Source: Candidatus Amarobacillus elongatus | GTDB taxonomy: Bacteria > Chloroflexota > Dehalococcoidia > Tepidiformales > Tepidiformaceae | Assembly: GCA_016703545.1 (NCBI GenBank) | Contig: JADJBX010000011.1 | Location: 1 to 64,000 of the forward strand | DNA: 64,000 nt | Reading direction: 5' to 3' | Shown: positions 25,252-34,772 of the stretch, piece after piece | Layout of the letters: each line of letters starts with the position of its first letter | Position numbering within the stretch: position 1 is the stretch's first letter | The notes under the pieces: generated by a model | Told to the model about the DNA's origin: nothing | Database searches by the model: none | What the model saw: the letters and a program-made list of their open reading frames with translations, nothing else | Program-made: the position numbers and the translations under genes

Positions 25252-26324
25252 TCCGTCACCGCCGGGAGCCCAAGCTCGGCCAGCACCCAGTTCAGCGGAC
25301 CGAGGTCATAGATGCCGTCCAGGTTCGGCTTCTTCGCGCCGAAGAAGCCCAGCTTCTCCGCATCGGCCGCCCCCTTGCGCAGGCTCGCCGCGATCGGGTC
25401 GTACGTGAAATCGAGCCCCTTCCACGCCGCGTCGATGACCTCCTTCGCCAGTGCCGCCGAGGTCACCTGCCGGATCGTCTCGTTCGCCGCCGTCTTCGCC
25501 GATTCCGGGTCGGCCTGGATCGCCTGCACCGCGCGCACATGCCCGCGCAGGAACCGCTCGACCACCTCCGGGTGCTCCTCCAGGAACGCGGTCCGCACGA
25601 TCACGTTCGTCGTGACGAACCGTCCCCCGGCCCAGAGGCTGCGCTCATCGAGGAAGAGCCGCCCGCCCGCCTGCTGGATGAGCCGCGTCGCCCACGGCTC
25701 CGGCACCCACGCACCGTCGATGTCGCCCTTCTGGAAGAGCGCCAGCGTGGTGGCGTTCTCCGTGGGGAGCACCGTCACGCTGCCGCCCTGTTCCTTCGCC
25801 TTGAGCCCGTTCGCCAGCAGCCACGCGCGCAGGGCCACGTCCTGCGTGTTCCCCAGCTGCGGCGTCGCGATCGTCTTGCCCGCGAGATCCGCCGGCCGCT
25901 CGATGCCGCGATCCGCGCGCACCACCAGGCTCGCGCCGCCGCTCGCCGCCCCCGAGATCACCCGCAGCGCCTCCCCGTTCGATTGCACGAAGCCGTTGAT
26001 CGACGGGTTCGGGCCGATGTACGAGATGTCGATCTCACCCGCGAAGAGCGCCTCGATCACCGCCGGACCGGCGTTGAACGCCTTCGCGTCCAGCCGCACA
26101 TCCCCGCCCAGTTCGCGCGCGAAGATACCGTCGTGGAGGCCCACCAGCGCGGGCGCGTGCGTCACGTTGGCGAAGTACCCCAGCCGCAGGGTGACGGGGC
26201 CCGATGGCGCCGAATCCGCCGCGGCCCCCGTCGCCGCCTCCCCTCCGCACCCGCTCACCGCGACCGCCACCACCACCGCAGCCGCCGCGACGGCGGTGAG
26301 CAACTTCGTTCGATTCCACTTCAT
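25248..26324 (-). CDS. ABC transporter substrate-binding lipoprotein, SsuA/TauA-like
   Basis: A 358-residue NMT1/SsuA-type periplasmic-binding fold with a lipoprotein signal (hydrophobic stretch then VSGCGG). Domain marks are LRLGYFANVTHAPALVGL, GEIDISYIGPNP, the ATPQLGNTQDVALRAWL hinge and DGAWVPEPWATRL. The ligand is probably an alkanesulfonate or taurine, supported by the yezD gene upstream; nitrate or other anions cannot be excluded. GGAAGGA nine bases before ATG 26324 supports that start over ATG 26333, which abuts the Shine-Dalgarno. Confidence 0.9.
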   Translation of the reverse strand: MKWNRTKLLTAVAAAAVVVAVAVSGCGGEAATGAAADSAPSGPVTLRLGYFANVTHAPALVGLHDGIFARELGGDVRLDAKAFNAGPAVIEALFAGEIDISYIGPNPSINGFVQSNGEALRVISGAASGGASLVVRADRGIERPADLAGKTIATPQLGNTQDVALRAWLLANGLKAKEQGGSVTVLPTENATTLALFQKGDIDGAWVPEPWATRLIQQAGGRLFLDERSLWAGGRFVTTNVIVRTAFLEEHPEVVERFLRGHVRAVQAIQADPESAKTAANETIRQVTSAALAKEVIDAAWKGLDFTYDPIAASLRKGAADAEKLGFFGAKKPNLDGIYDLGPLNWVLAELGLPAVTE

Positions 26325-26352
26325 TTCGTGCATTCCTTCCTGGTTGGTGTCC

Positions 26353-26392
26353 GAAAACGAAAGAGGCCACCCGTGCGATGACGGGTGGCCTC
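26353..26392 (-). terminator. Strong hairpin with T-run just before the binding-protein gene (attenuator candidate)
   Basis: On the minus strand a perfect 12-bp stem GAGGCCACCCGT/ACGGGTGGCCTC with a 6-base loop is followed by TTTCGTTTT. It lies between yezD and the transporter operon, only about 20 bases from the lipoprotein start, leaving no room for a separate promoter. The transporter must therefore depend on read-through, which suggests regulated attenuation. Confidence 0.75.
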
Positions 26393-26444
26393 CAGGGGTC
26401 TGGTCAGCCGGTTCCTGGGGCGTCAGACGCCGGGCGGGGACAGC

Positions 26445-26633
26445 TCATAGCCGCTTCTTCTCCGTGATCTCGATGTGCACCACCCGCCCGTCCTGCACGG
26501 CCAGCCCGATGGTCCCGAAGCGAAGCGCGCGCATCGCACGCAATACCTCGACCAGCACCACGCGTTCCGATGCGCTCGGGCCCGTCGCGGCGCCATCCTT
26601 CATCCAGCGGGGAGTGGCTTTCTCATCATTCAT
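26445..26633 (-). CDS. yezD: YezD-family (DUF2292) small protein
   Basis: The 62-residue protein ends with the family core ALRFGTIGLAVQDGRVVHIEITEKKRL in consecutive parts. YezD proteins are often found beside sulfur-compound transporters and are regulated with sulfur metabolism; their biochemical role is unknown. The ATG at 26633 is about eight bases downstream of the start point predicted from a good promoter, and no Shine-Dalgarno is present. It heads the transporter operon. Confidence 0.85.
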   Translation of the reverse strand: MNDEKATPRWMKDGAATGPSASERVVLVEVLRAMRALRFGTIGLAVQDGRVVHIEITEKKRL

Positions 26634-26647
26634 GACTAAGTTGATAG

Positions 26648-26676
26648 ACATTATCGTCATTGTCCCCGCCGGTCAA
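26648..26676 (-). promoter_or_regulatory. Sigma-70-type promoter of yezD and the transporter operon
   Basis: On the minus strand TTGACC (26671-26676) and TAATGT (26648-26653) are separated by 17 bases. The predicted start point is about eight bases before the yezD ATG. This is the best -35/-10 pair in the window. Confidence 0.7.
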
Positions 26677-26881
26677 CCCTCCGCCACGGCACTCCCAGCC
26701 GCCCCTGCCGTTAATGGCGGGCGAAAGCCCCCAGCTTCCGGCCGTTCGACCCCCTTCCCCGCCTTCCCGCCCGTGCTACGCTCGCGAGACCGAACGAACG
26801 CATGGCCGCCGGCCCCGCCGGCGGCGCTCTCCCGGGGCATTCGCCACACCCTCGTGGGCGGGCCCCGCCACGAGGGGTGCC

Positions 26882-27475
26882 ATGGAATCCGAACAGTACG
26901 TCTCCCCCGTTCTCGGGGCCCTCTCCATCGGCGTCGTCTTCGCCGTCCTCGCCGCCATGCTCGTCCTCGAAGCCCCCTGGGCGGGCCGCGTCCGCGATTT
27001 CTTCGCCGACCACAGCCAGAAGGCGATGTTCACCGTCGCCATGACGGCCACCCTCTCCTCCCTCTATTACTCCGAGTACGTGGGTTTCATCCCCTGCGAG
27101 TTCTGCTGGTTCCAGCGCATCGCCATGTACCCACTCGCGGCCCTGCTCCTCGTCGCGCTCGTCAGCCGCGTCCGTCTCGAACCGCGCTACATCCTCACCC
27201 TCGCCGGCGTCGGCCTGCCCATCTCCATCTACCACTACCAGCTCCAGCTCTTCCCCGAACAGAAGGGCGTCTGCTCCGGCATCATCAGCTGCACCGACCG
27301 CAACGTGACCGAGTTCGGCATCGTCTCGATCCCGTTCATGGCGGGCGCCGGCTTCCTCACCATCCTGCTCATGCAGCTGGCCGAGCACCGCGTGCGCTCC
27401 TGGCGCCGGGAAGAATCCGCCGGCGAGCCCGCCCTCGCGACGCGCACCCCCGCCCGCCAGGCCGCACGCCGCTAA
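26882..27475 (+). CDS. DsbB/BdbC-type disulfide bond formation protein
   Basis: A 197-residue inner-membrane protein with about five helices. The first exposed loop holds the CxxC pair in PCEFCWFQRIAMYPL, characteristic of DsbB/BdbC quinone-linked oxidoreductases; a second loop has CSGIISC, the other redox cysteine pair. It would reoxidise a DsbA/BdbD-like thiol oxidase using quinone. A third element is an Arg-rich cytoplasmic tail. The GAGGGGTG before ATG 26882 fits a Shine-Dalgarno. No DsbA-like partner is in the window. Confidence 0.88.
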   Translation: MESEQYVSPVLGALSIGVVFAVLAAMLVLEAPWAGRVRDFFADHSQKAMFTVAMTATLSSLYYSEYVGFIPCEFCWFQRIAMYPLAALLLVALVSRVRLEPRYILTLAGVGLPISIYHYQLQLFPEQKGVCSGIISCTDRNVTEFGIVSIPFMAGAGFLTILLMQLAEHRVRSWRREESAGEPALATRTPARQAARR

Positions 27476-27564
27476 CGCGGGTCCGCCCGCACCACCGGGG
27501 AGGGCCCGACCCGCCCTGACCGCGCCCCTGCGTCGCGCGCAGACTGGCCGGAGGGGGTGTGGCC

Positions 27565-28116
27565 ATGAAGGTTCTTGTCGCCTACGCCAGCGCCCACGGG
27601 TCGACGCGCGGAATCGCCGAGCGGATCGCCGCCGGGCTGACCGCCGGCGGCCACGAGGCCACGGCCGCCGCCATCGACCGCGATGGCGCCATCGCCGGGG
27701 GCGTGGCCGCCTTCGATGCCGTCGTCCTTGGCAGCGCCATCCACAACAGCCGCTGGCTGCCCGAAGCCGACGCCTTCGCCCGCGCGAACGCCGCCGCTCT
27801 GCGCGACCGCCGGACGTGGCTCTTCAGCGTCCTCACCGTGGGGAACAGCAGCGCCGCCCTTGGGCGGCCGTTCGCCTGGCTCGTGCGGCGGCTCTCCGTG
27901 CCCGGCAACCTCGCCACGCTGCGCGCCACCCTGCGGCCCGCCGGCATCCGTCGCTTCGCCGGCGTCATCAGCGCCGAGGACATGGGCCGCGTGGGCGCCG
28001 CCTTCGTCCGCTTCACCGGCGGCAGCTGCGGCGACCACCGCGATTGGCGCGACATCGACGCGTGGGCCGCGTCCATCGCCCGCGCGCTCGGTCCCGGGAG
28101 CGCCGCCGCCGCCTGA
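27565..28116 (+). CDS. Flavodoxin-domain protein, HemG-like
   Basis: A 183-residue protein with the FMN-phosphate loop at its N-terminus (VAYASAHGSTRGIAERIA) and a second flavin contact in VVLGSAIHNSRWLPEA. The arrangement is that of flavodoxin-like protoporphyrinogen oxidase HemG and related proteins, but no haem genes are nearby, so the function is only broadly assigned. GGAGGGGG six bases before ATG 27565 supports this start over GTG 27559. Confidence 0.85.
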   Translation: MKVLVAYASAHGSTRGIAERIAAGLTAGGHEATAAAIDRDGAIAGGVAAFDAVVLGSAIHNSRWLPEADAFARANAAALRDRRTWLFSVLTVGNSSAALGRPFAWLVRRLSVPGNLATLRATLRPAGIRRFAGVISAEDMGRVGAAFVRFTGGSCGDHRDWRDIDAWAASIARALGPGSAAAA

Positions 28117-28138
28117 TCGCGGCCCCGGCGGCGCTCCC
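28096..28138. terminator. Long hairpin between convergent genes
   Basis: A perfect 13-bp stem GGGAGCGCCGCCG/CGGCGGCGCTCCC overlaps the flavodoxin stop and lies ten bases before the convergent GH18 stop. It lacks a T-run on both strands, so it is at best a weak bidirectional terminator or an mRNA end-protecting hairpin. Confidence 0.45.
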
Positions 28139-28147
28139 GGCTACGCC

Positions 28148-29707
28148 CTACTTGCCCGCCATGGGGATGTCGCCCACGTACTCCCACGGGTGGTCGTACG
28201 GCTGGTCCGGGTCCGCCCGCGGCGATTCGCCTTGGGTCCACCACTTCGCGCGGAACACCTGCTTGTCGTGCTCCACCGTGTCCCCCGCGACGTACACCCG
28301 CTCCCCGCTCCAACGCTGGTAACTCCCCGGCGCCACCGGCACCACCGCGCGCACCGCCTCCCGGTCGCTTTCGAGCACGGGCCCGAGGTACCGCCACGGC
28401 GTGTCCCAGGTGTTCTTCACGGGCGCGTCCGGCTGGTCGCCCTGGGTGTACCACTTCGCCTGGTAGACGCGGCCCTGCCACACCACCTTCGATTCCGCTT
28501 CGTACGCCTTCGCCGAACGCCAGAGCGGGTAGGGGCTGGTGCGCGGGTCATCGCGCCCCGCCGTGTCCACACGCTTCACCGTTTCCCCGGGGTCGCCCGC
28601 CGGTTCCTCACGCGCGCCTTCCCCGAAGATCCGCGCGAACTCCAGCGGCTCCTGGCTCACGCCGCTGCACGTGTTCGAAACCCGCCGGTCGTCCACGGCC
28701 ACGCCGCAGCTCACATCCCGGTTCGCCGACCACGTCGAGATGCGGCCGAGGCCCACCTCCTGCGCGAACCGCACGAGTGCGCGCGCGTCCTTCTGCGTGA
28801 ACACCTCGGCCTCGATGTCGTTCTGGCCGATCATCGGCGTCGCCGCGATCATGCCCCACAGCTCCTCCTGCGTTTTCACCACCCCCGCCCGGCGGTAGGC
28901 GCCATCGAGCTGCTGCCACGTCGCCGTCAGCGCGAGCGTGCTCGCCTCGGCCATGCTCATCCCCGGCGCCCGCGCCCCGCCGTAGTTCATCGTCATCACG
29001 TTCAGCCCATCGAGCCGCACGCCCCGTGCCAGCATCAGGTCGACGATCGCGACCCCTTCGGCCGTCAGCCCGAATGGCGCCACGGGCAGCGTCAGCCACA
29101 CCCGCAGCTCCTTGTTCCGTTCCTGCAGCGCCTTGATCGCATCGGCACGGCGCTCGTTCGCGCTCACGTTCCCCAGCGCCGCCCCTTCGATGTCGAAGTC
29201 GATGGCCCGCAGGTCGTACCGGTCGATGACGTCCTGGTACGCCGAGGTCAGCTGCCCGGTGTCGAAGCAGACCGTCGCGAGCTCATCGTTGACGGCGCCC
29301 CCGAAGGAGACCGTGGCGTCGCCGCCGATTTCGCGGAGCCGCACCAGCCGCCGGTCGAGGTCGAGCGCACGCGCCGCCGCATCGAGCGTGTAGTACGTCC
29401 CCCACGAGGGCGCGCAGCGGTACGTCGAATCGGCCACGATGAACCCGAGGATCACGTGCGAGGCCGGCTGCTGCGTCGAATCCTCGAAGTGCAGCGTGGG
29501 CGTGAGCGTGACGTCGACGTAGGGCGCGAACGCCGTCAGCGGCTGCTCCGCCTGCACATCCGAGATCACCGCCATCGTCCACCGCACCCCCCCGGCGATG
29601 AGCGCCGCCACCACGAGCAGGACGAACCCCACCCGCACGAGCGACACCCGCCGCGCCGCCGCCGGGCGCGGCTCCGGCGTCACCGCTGTATCGAATGGTC
29701 CGCTCAC
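28148..29707 (-). CDS. Membrane-anchored GH18 chitinase-like hydrolase with two CBM5/12-type modules
   Basis: The 519-residue protein has one N-terminal membrane helix (VGFVLLVVAALIAGGV). A GH18-like TIM barrel follows, with the strand YDLRAIDFDIEG holding the DxDxE catalytic motif and WLTLPVAPFGLTAEG further on. The C-terminus has two copies of an aromatic carbohydrate-binding module, each with the pattern YQAKWYTQGDQP...WRYLG or FRAKWWTQGESP...WEYVG. Its ATG overlaps the stop of a GT2 synthase (ATGA), so a beta-linked amino-sugar polymer made by that enzyme is the likely substrate. Confidence 0.88.
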   Translation of the reverse strand: MSGPFDTAVTPEPRPAAARRVSLVRVGFVLLVVAALIAGGVRWTMAVISDVQAEQPLTAFAPYVDVTLTPTLHFEDSTQQPASHVILGFIVADSTYRCAPSWGTYYTLDAAARALDLDRRLVRLREIGGDATVSFGGAVNDELATVCFDTGQLTSAYQDVIDRYDLRAIDFDIEGAALGNVSANERRADAIKALQERNKELRVWLTLPVAPFGLTAEGVAIVDLMLARGVRLDGLNVMTMNYGGARAPGMSMAEASTLALTATWQQLDGAYRRAGVVKTQEELWGMIAATPMIGQNDIEAEVFTQKDARALVRFAQEVGLGRISTWSANRDVSCGVAVDDRRVSNTCSGVSQEPLEFARIFGEGAREEPAGDPGETVKRVDTAGRDDPRTSPYPLWRSAKAYEAESKVVWQGRVYQAKWYTQGDQPDAPVKNTWDTPWRYLGPVLESDREAVRAVVPVAPGSYQRWSGERVYVAGDTVEHDKQVFRAKWWTQGESPRADPDQPYDHPWEYVGDIPMAGK

Positions 29708-32098
29708 GGCGTCTCTCCAAGGCTGGTATGGCGCTCGAATTCAGGATGCCCACGCAGCGCGCGGTCGCTCATGCGCAGGTCGCGCGCGATCCGTTCCGCC
29801 GCCGTCGTCACCTCTTCCTCGTTGCCGAAGCGGTCCATCGCCGCCAGCGAAACGGCGAGCGGCGCCGCCCGTTCCACCTCTTCCTGCACCGAGCTGCCCA
29901 CGTACAGCACCGAGGCCCAGTGCGGCACCCGCCGGTCCTGCGCCTCCGTCTTCACCGGGCGGTAGATGAACTCGCGCGTGTTCACGGCGATGTCCACCAG
30001 CATGCTCCGCACCCCCACGAACGCCACGCACGCGTACGCCGTCATCAGCAGGTTCGCCGCCGCGAACGCCCCGTGCGTGTAATTCCGCTCGTCGATGTCC
30101 CGCAGCAGCGTCCGCAGCGACCACGCGATCAGCACCAGCGGCAGCGTCACGAAGAGCATCGGCGCCACCGTCCGGTTGCGGATCTTCGGCGTCCGCGCGA
30201 ACGCGATCTTCTGCCCGCCGATGCCCTGCACGATGGATTGCACCGTCCCCGCCAGGTTCACCGGCAGCAGGAGCAGGTTGAAGCCGTACACGCGGAAGAT
30301 GTCGCTGCGGTGGTACCCCACGCGGTGCAGGTCGTTCGCCATCGCCCAGAAGTAGGGCGCCGCCGTCACGATCGCGAACCGCGTCAGCATGTCCTCCCGG
30401 AACGGGTAGAACAGCAGCAAGAGCAGCCCCAGGCTCGACCAGCAGATGGAGATCAGGTAGTTCGTCCGCAGGAAGAGCTCGGCCAGCCGCGGGCGCCGCA
30501 CCCCCTCCCGCCGCCGCCACAGCAGCCGGAACAGCGACGGCGCGATCACGAGCCCGCCGTTCGCCCACCGTTGCCGTTGCACCACCAGCGCCCCGAAGTC
30601 CGGCGGCGTCGCGCTGTAACTCAGCCGCTCCGGGTAGTTGTACAGCCGCCACCCCTTCGATCGCAGGTCGATGCTCGATTCCGTGTCCTCGATCACCGTG
30701 CGGTCCTTGATGTACCGGCGGATGACGAACCCCGCCTCGTCCTCCTCCTCCAGCAGCTCGTCCAGCGCGCGCTTTCGGATGACCGCGTTCGCCCCACCCA
30801 GAAGGTCGCGTCGTAGTGCGTCAGCCCTGGTGAACGATGTGCTGGATGTCGGTCGTCGCGCCCGCGATCCGCTCGATGCGCGTCGCCGCCCCGCGGTACG
30901 CCGAATACGGCGTCTGCACCACCGCCACGTCCCCGTTCTCCGCCTGCTCCATGAAGTACACGAGCCGCAGGCAGTACTCCGGCAGCAGGATCGAGTCCGC
31001 GTCCAGCGTCAGCACGTAGTCGCTGTTCGGTACCACCAGGTCCGGCCGGCGGCTCCCCGCCGGCACCAGCACGCGCCCGCCTGGCGATTGCACGACGCAG
31101 TAGCTCCCGCCCATCAGCCCGAGATAGCTGTTCAGGTTCATCGCCTTGTTCGCTTCATGCGAAAGGGAAGCGAACTGCTTCCGTTCGAAGCTCGTCACCT
31201 CCGCCCGGAAGGTCCGCACCAGGCGCGAATAGAGCTGGTGCACCCGCCGCCGGCTGATGCTCGCGTCCGGCGAATCGGCCGCCGTGCGGATCGCCTCGGA
31301 CGTCGCCCGCAGGTCCTTGCGCATCCGATCGAGGAACTCCATCGCGACGAAGTGGTCGCTGTGGTCCACCCGTTCCATCTCGCGGCTCAGCCGTCCGAAC
31401 CAGTCCCCCGCCCGGTCGTAATGGACCGCGAGCGTGCGCAGCGTCGCCGCGTCCGCCGCCAGCACCGGCGAGCTCTCATGCTCGAATTCGTCCAGCGCCG
31501 CCTCGAACTCCCGGCAGGGGATCTCCAGCTCCGCCTGGATGTCCTTCGGGAGCTGCCGCGCCCGCTCCAGCAGGCGCGCGTGCTCCGGGTCCGTGGGGTT
31601 CGGCGGGTCGTCCACCAGCAGCACCACGCGCAGGTTCGGGTACTCCTGCAACGCCGCCGAAAGCAGCGTCTGCCGGATCACTCGCTCGTCCTCCCGGTAC
31701 GAAGGCACGATCACCGTCATCGTCGGCATCGCGCGGTCGAAGAAGTCGTCGATGGTCGAACGGGGCACGCGGCGGTGGTTCTTCGTGCGGTCGAAGTGGC
31801 CCATGCGCGCCACCAGGTACGCCGAGGCCGAAAGCGTCAGCAACGTCACCAGCGCCAGGTACATCGCCGTTTCGAGGACCGTTCGCAGGTCCAGTTCCGA
31901 ATGCCCGAGCCGCCAGAGCTGGTCCACCACGTACGCCAGCCAGGCCGCGCCCGTGAAGAAGACCGCGAAGCGCGCGCCCCCCGCCGTCGCCCGGCCGGCC
32001 GCGCGATGGATGATCGGCGCGCCGCCGTACATACGGTCGGTGCCCCACTGGCGGCGGCGCCGGCCTCCGTTCGAAGTTCCCACCTGGGACGCTGTCAT
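29704..32098 (-). pseudogene. GT2 processive glycosyltransferase, cellulose/chitin-synthase-like (two one-base deletions)
   Basis: The combined frames give about 798 residues: two N-terminal membrane helices, a GT-A domain with VLLVDDPPNP, LTLDADSILLPEY, VIEDTESS and QRQRWANGG (the D, DxD, ED and QxxRW motifs of processive beta-glycosyltransferases), then at least four C-terminal membrane helices. The frame breaks near 30826 (after DIQHIVHQG) and again near 30802; adding one base at each place joins the two halves through THYDATFWVGANAVIRKRAL. GGGGAGG precedes ATG 32098. It overlaps a GH18 hydrolase gene, pointing to synthesis and trimming of one exopolysaccharide. Confidence 0.85.
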
Positions 32099-32598
32099 CG
32101 GGCCTCCCCACGAAGGCCCCCAGTCCGAAACAAACGCGCAGCCCGGGACCTCAGCCTCGCGCGGAGATCCTGTAATTGCGGCTACAACGAAACAGGGCCC
32201 CTGGGGGCACGGGCCCTGTTGCGGTTTCCGACCATACGGTAAGTCGACTAACCGGCACAGTTAGCAAAGCCTTTTGTGCACAAATCTTCACAAAAACGCG
32301 GGCGATCTTCGGAGGACACGTTCGCTCCCGCAGCCGCTCGGCCCCCCGTCGCGCCCCGCACGCGAATATCGATTCCATTTTCGAAGTTCGACCAGAACTT
32401 GCTCCACATTTCCTCCCCGCGGCCGATCGGCCCTCCGCCGGCGGTCCTTCGTCCCCCCGCAAACCCCGGGCCCCACCCGATGCCATGGGGGTGCGAGCCC
32501 CATGCCCGCCCGGCGCCGCTCCCCGCCATGCGGGGGCGAAACCCCCGGAACGGCACGGTCCCCCGTCACTCACCCCGCCAGAAGAAGGTCATCCGCCC
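32099..32598. other. 500-base divergent control region between the GT2 and chemoreceptor genes
   Basis: No gene is seen. It contains a 9-bp stem ACAGGGCCC/GGGCCCTGT (32192-32219), a perfect 12-bp palindrome TTTGTGCACAAA (32273-32284) in an AT-rich patch, and two GC hairpins before the chemoreceptor start: CATGGGG/CCCCATG (32484-32504) and GGGGG-CGAAA-CCCCC (32532-32546). The last two could form a structured 5' leader. No known riboswitch consensus was recognised. Confidence 0.5.
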
Positions 32599-34656
32599 GT
32601 GACATCCGCCCCGTTCCGGCCGCTCAAGGCGCTGTTCGCGCGCCCCGTCCAGCACCTCCACAACCTCAACCTGCGCGTCAAGCTGCTCGGCGTCGTGGCC
32701 ATCAGCTGCATCGCCACCCTCGTCGTCGGCTTCGCCGGCTACCGCAGCTCCCGCGATATCCATCTGCGGCTCGAACACGCCCAGAGCAACGACCTCCAGG
32801 TCGCGCTCATCCAGGGCGACCTCCGCTCCGACCTCGTCATGGCCGGCCGCGATTTCCGCCAGGCCATGCTCCTCACCGATCCCGCCGCCCGCGAAAAGGC
32901 CATCGCCTCGTCCCGCGACTTCATCGCCAAAGCCGACGCGGAATACGCCCGGCTCCGCCCCCTCCTCAACAGCGAGGAGCACGGCGACGGCGTTCAGCAG
33001 TTCGAGGCCACCTTCCCCGCATGGAAGGCGAAGACGGTCGAACTGCTCGACCTCGTCGCCCTCAATACGCGCGAAGGCGATGTCCAGGCCCTGAACAAGC
33101 TCGCGACCGAGAAGGGCCCGCTGGGCGCGCAACTCCTCGGCGTGATCACCACGCTCGTCGACGGCATCAAGGGCGGCGCCGCCGAGAACGTCGCCGCCGG
33201 GCAGCAGGAGTACGAGTCCACCCGTCTCATCCTCTTCGCCGTCATCACCGGCGGCATTGTCCTCAGCCTCGGGGCCGGCCTCCTCGTCGCCACCAACGTC
33301 GCCGGCGTCGCCCGCCGCATGGAGCGCGCCGCCCGCGGCATCGCCACGGGAGATCTCTCCCAGTCCCTCCACATCGCCCAGGCCGATGAACTTGGCCAGA
33401 CCGCCCACGCCTTCGGCGAGATGACCGCCTACCTCCGCGAAATGGCGAGCGCCGCCGAGCGCGTCGCCGCCGGCGACCTCACCGTCGAGGTCCACCCACA
33501 CGGCGAGCGCGATATCCTCGGCAACGCCGTCGCCAGCATGGTCACCAACCTCCGCGGCCTCGTCGGGGGCGTCCAGCACGATGCCGCCGAAGTCACCCGC
33601 GCCGCCGACCAGCTCGGCGAAGCGGGCGAACAGATGGCCTCGGCCACGACGATGATCGCCAACGCCATCGCCGAAGTTACCCGCTCCACCGTCTCCCTCA
33701 CCGAGGGCGCCCAGCGCTCCGCACGCGATATCGAAGCGATGGGCGGCAACACCGAGACCCTCGCCGCCGCCGCGCAGCAGAACGCCGCCTCCGCCACCAT
33801 CTCGCGCGATGAAGCCACCGCCGTGGGCGCACGCATCGCCGAGGTCGCCGAAACCTCGCGCGTGGTCGCCAGCGCCGCCGCCGAATCCCAGCGCGCCGCC
33901 GAGCAGGGTCGCGAAGCCGTCACCGCGGCCGTCGCCTCCATGACCGCCATCGCCGAGGCCGTCGGCGCCGCCAGCGAAAGCGTCGACCGCCTCGGCGGCT
34001 ACGGCCAGCAGATCGGCGAAATCGTCCGCACCATCGACGAAATCGCCGGCCAGACCAACCTCCTCGCGCTCAACGCGGCCATCGAAGCGGCCCGCGCCGG
34101 CGAGCAGGGACGCGGCTTCGCCGTCGTCGCCGAAAACGTCCGCTCGCTCGCCGAACGCTCCTCCCAGGCCACGAAGGAGATCGCCGAGCTCATCGCCAGG
34201 GTCCGCCAGGGCACCGAGGAAGCCGTGCGCGCCATGGCCGCCGGCGTCGAGGACGTCACCCGCGGCCGCGGCATCACTTCCCAGGCCGGTACCGCCCTCG
34301 AAAGCATCACCGAGTCCGTCCACCGCGCGAGCACGGAGATGACCGTCATCGCCACCGACATGCAGAACCTCACCGCCGGCATCGAACGCATCGTCGAAGC
34401 CGCCGGCCAGATTGCCGCATCCGCCGGGCAGACCGCCAGCTCCGTCGCCAGCATGGCCTCCGGTACCGGCCGCATCGGCGATGTCGTCCTCCAGGTTTCG
34501 GCCATGAGCGAGGAGACCTCGGCCTCCGCCGAGGAGGTCTCCGCCTCCACCCAGGAGCTCACCGCCCAGTCCGGCCAGCTCGCCACCACCGCCGTCCACA
34601 TGCGCGACCTCGCCAACAACCTCGAGGGCACGGTCGCGCGCTTCAGGCTGACCTGA
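32599..34656 (+). CDS. Methyl-accepting chemotaxis protein
   Basis: A 685-residue transmembrane chemoreceptor. A first helix (LGVVAISCIATLVVGFAGY) and a second near residue 215 (LILFAVITGGIVLSLGAGLLVATNV) bracket a mostly helical extracytoplasmic sensor domain of about 160 residues. One or two HAMP domains follow, then the long coiled coil whose tip IDEIAGQTNLLALNAAIEAARAGEQGRGFAVVAENVR (in parts) contacts CheA/CheW. GTG 32599 is chosen because the protein before it is out of family; AAGAAGG lies 12 bases upstream. No che genes are in the window. The ligand is unknown. Confidence 0.93.
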   Translation: MTSAPFRPLKALFARPVQHLHNLNLRVKLLGVVAISCIATLVVGFAGYRSSRDIHLRLEHAQSNDLQVALIQGDLRSDLVMAGRDFRQAMLLTDPAAREKAIASSRDFIAKADAEYARLRPLLNSEEHGDGVQQFEATFPAWKAKTVELLDLVALNTREGDVQALNKLATEKGPLGAQLLGVITTLVDGIKGGAAENVAAGQQEYESTRLILFAVITGGIVLSLGAGLLVATNVAGVARRMERAARGIATGDLSQSLHIAQADELGQTAHAFGEMTAYLREMASAAERVAAGDLTVEVHPHGERDILGNAVASMVTNLRGLVGGVQHDAAEVTRAADQLGEAGEQMASATTMIANAIAEVTRSTVSLTEGAQRSARDIEAMGGNTETLAAAAQQNAASATISRDEATAVGARIAEVAETSRVVASAAAESQRAAEQGREAVTAAVASMTAIAEAVGAASESVDRLGGYGQQIGEIVRTIDEIAGQTNLLALNAAIEAARAGEQGRGFAVVAENVRSLAERSSQATKEIAELIARVRQGTEEAVRAMAAGVEDVTRGRGITSQAGTALESITESVHRASTEMTVIATDMQNLTAGIERIVEAAGQIAASAGQTASSVASMASGTGRIGDVVLQVSAMSEETSASAEEVSASTQELTAQSGQLATTAVHMRDLANNLEGTVARFRLT

Positions 34657-34677
34657 CCGCCGCCGTCGCCCCCCAAC

Positions 34678-34714
34678 CGCCCGCCCCGGCGCGACCTTCG
34701 CGCGGGGGCGGGCG
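34678..34714 (+). terminator. GC-rich hairpin after the chemoreceptor gene
   Basis: A 10-bp stem CGCCCGCCCC/GGGGCGGGCG with a long loop lies 20 bases after the stop. There is no proper T-run, so termination is only possible. Confidence 0.4.
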
Positions 34715-34772
34715 CGTTCCGGAAAGATCGGCCGCCCGGGGACCATCGCCGGGGGGCGGTACCATGGGACCC

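Noticed and set aside
26393..26444. SAM riboswitch before the sulfonate-type transporter
   Set aside because: The region between the yezD stop and the hairpin is only about 50 bases and lacks the SAM-I core consensus.
32480..32548. c-di-GMP riboswitch before the chemoreceptor gene
   Set aside because: Hairpins are present, but the conserved GEMM core sequences and tetraloop-receptor arrangement were not found.
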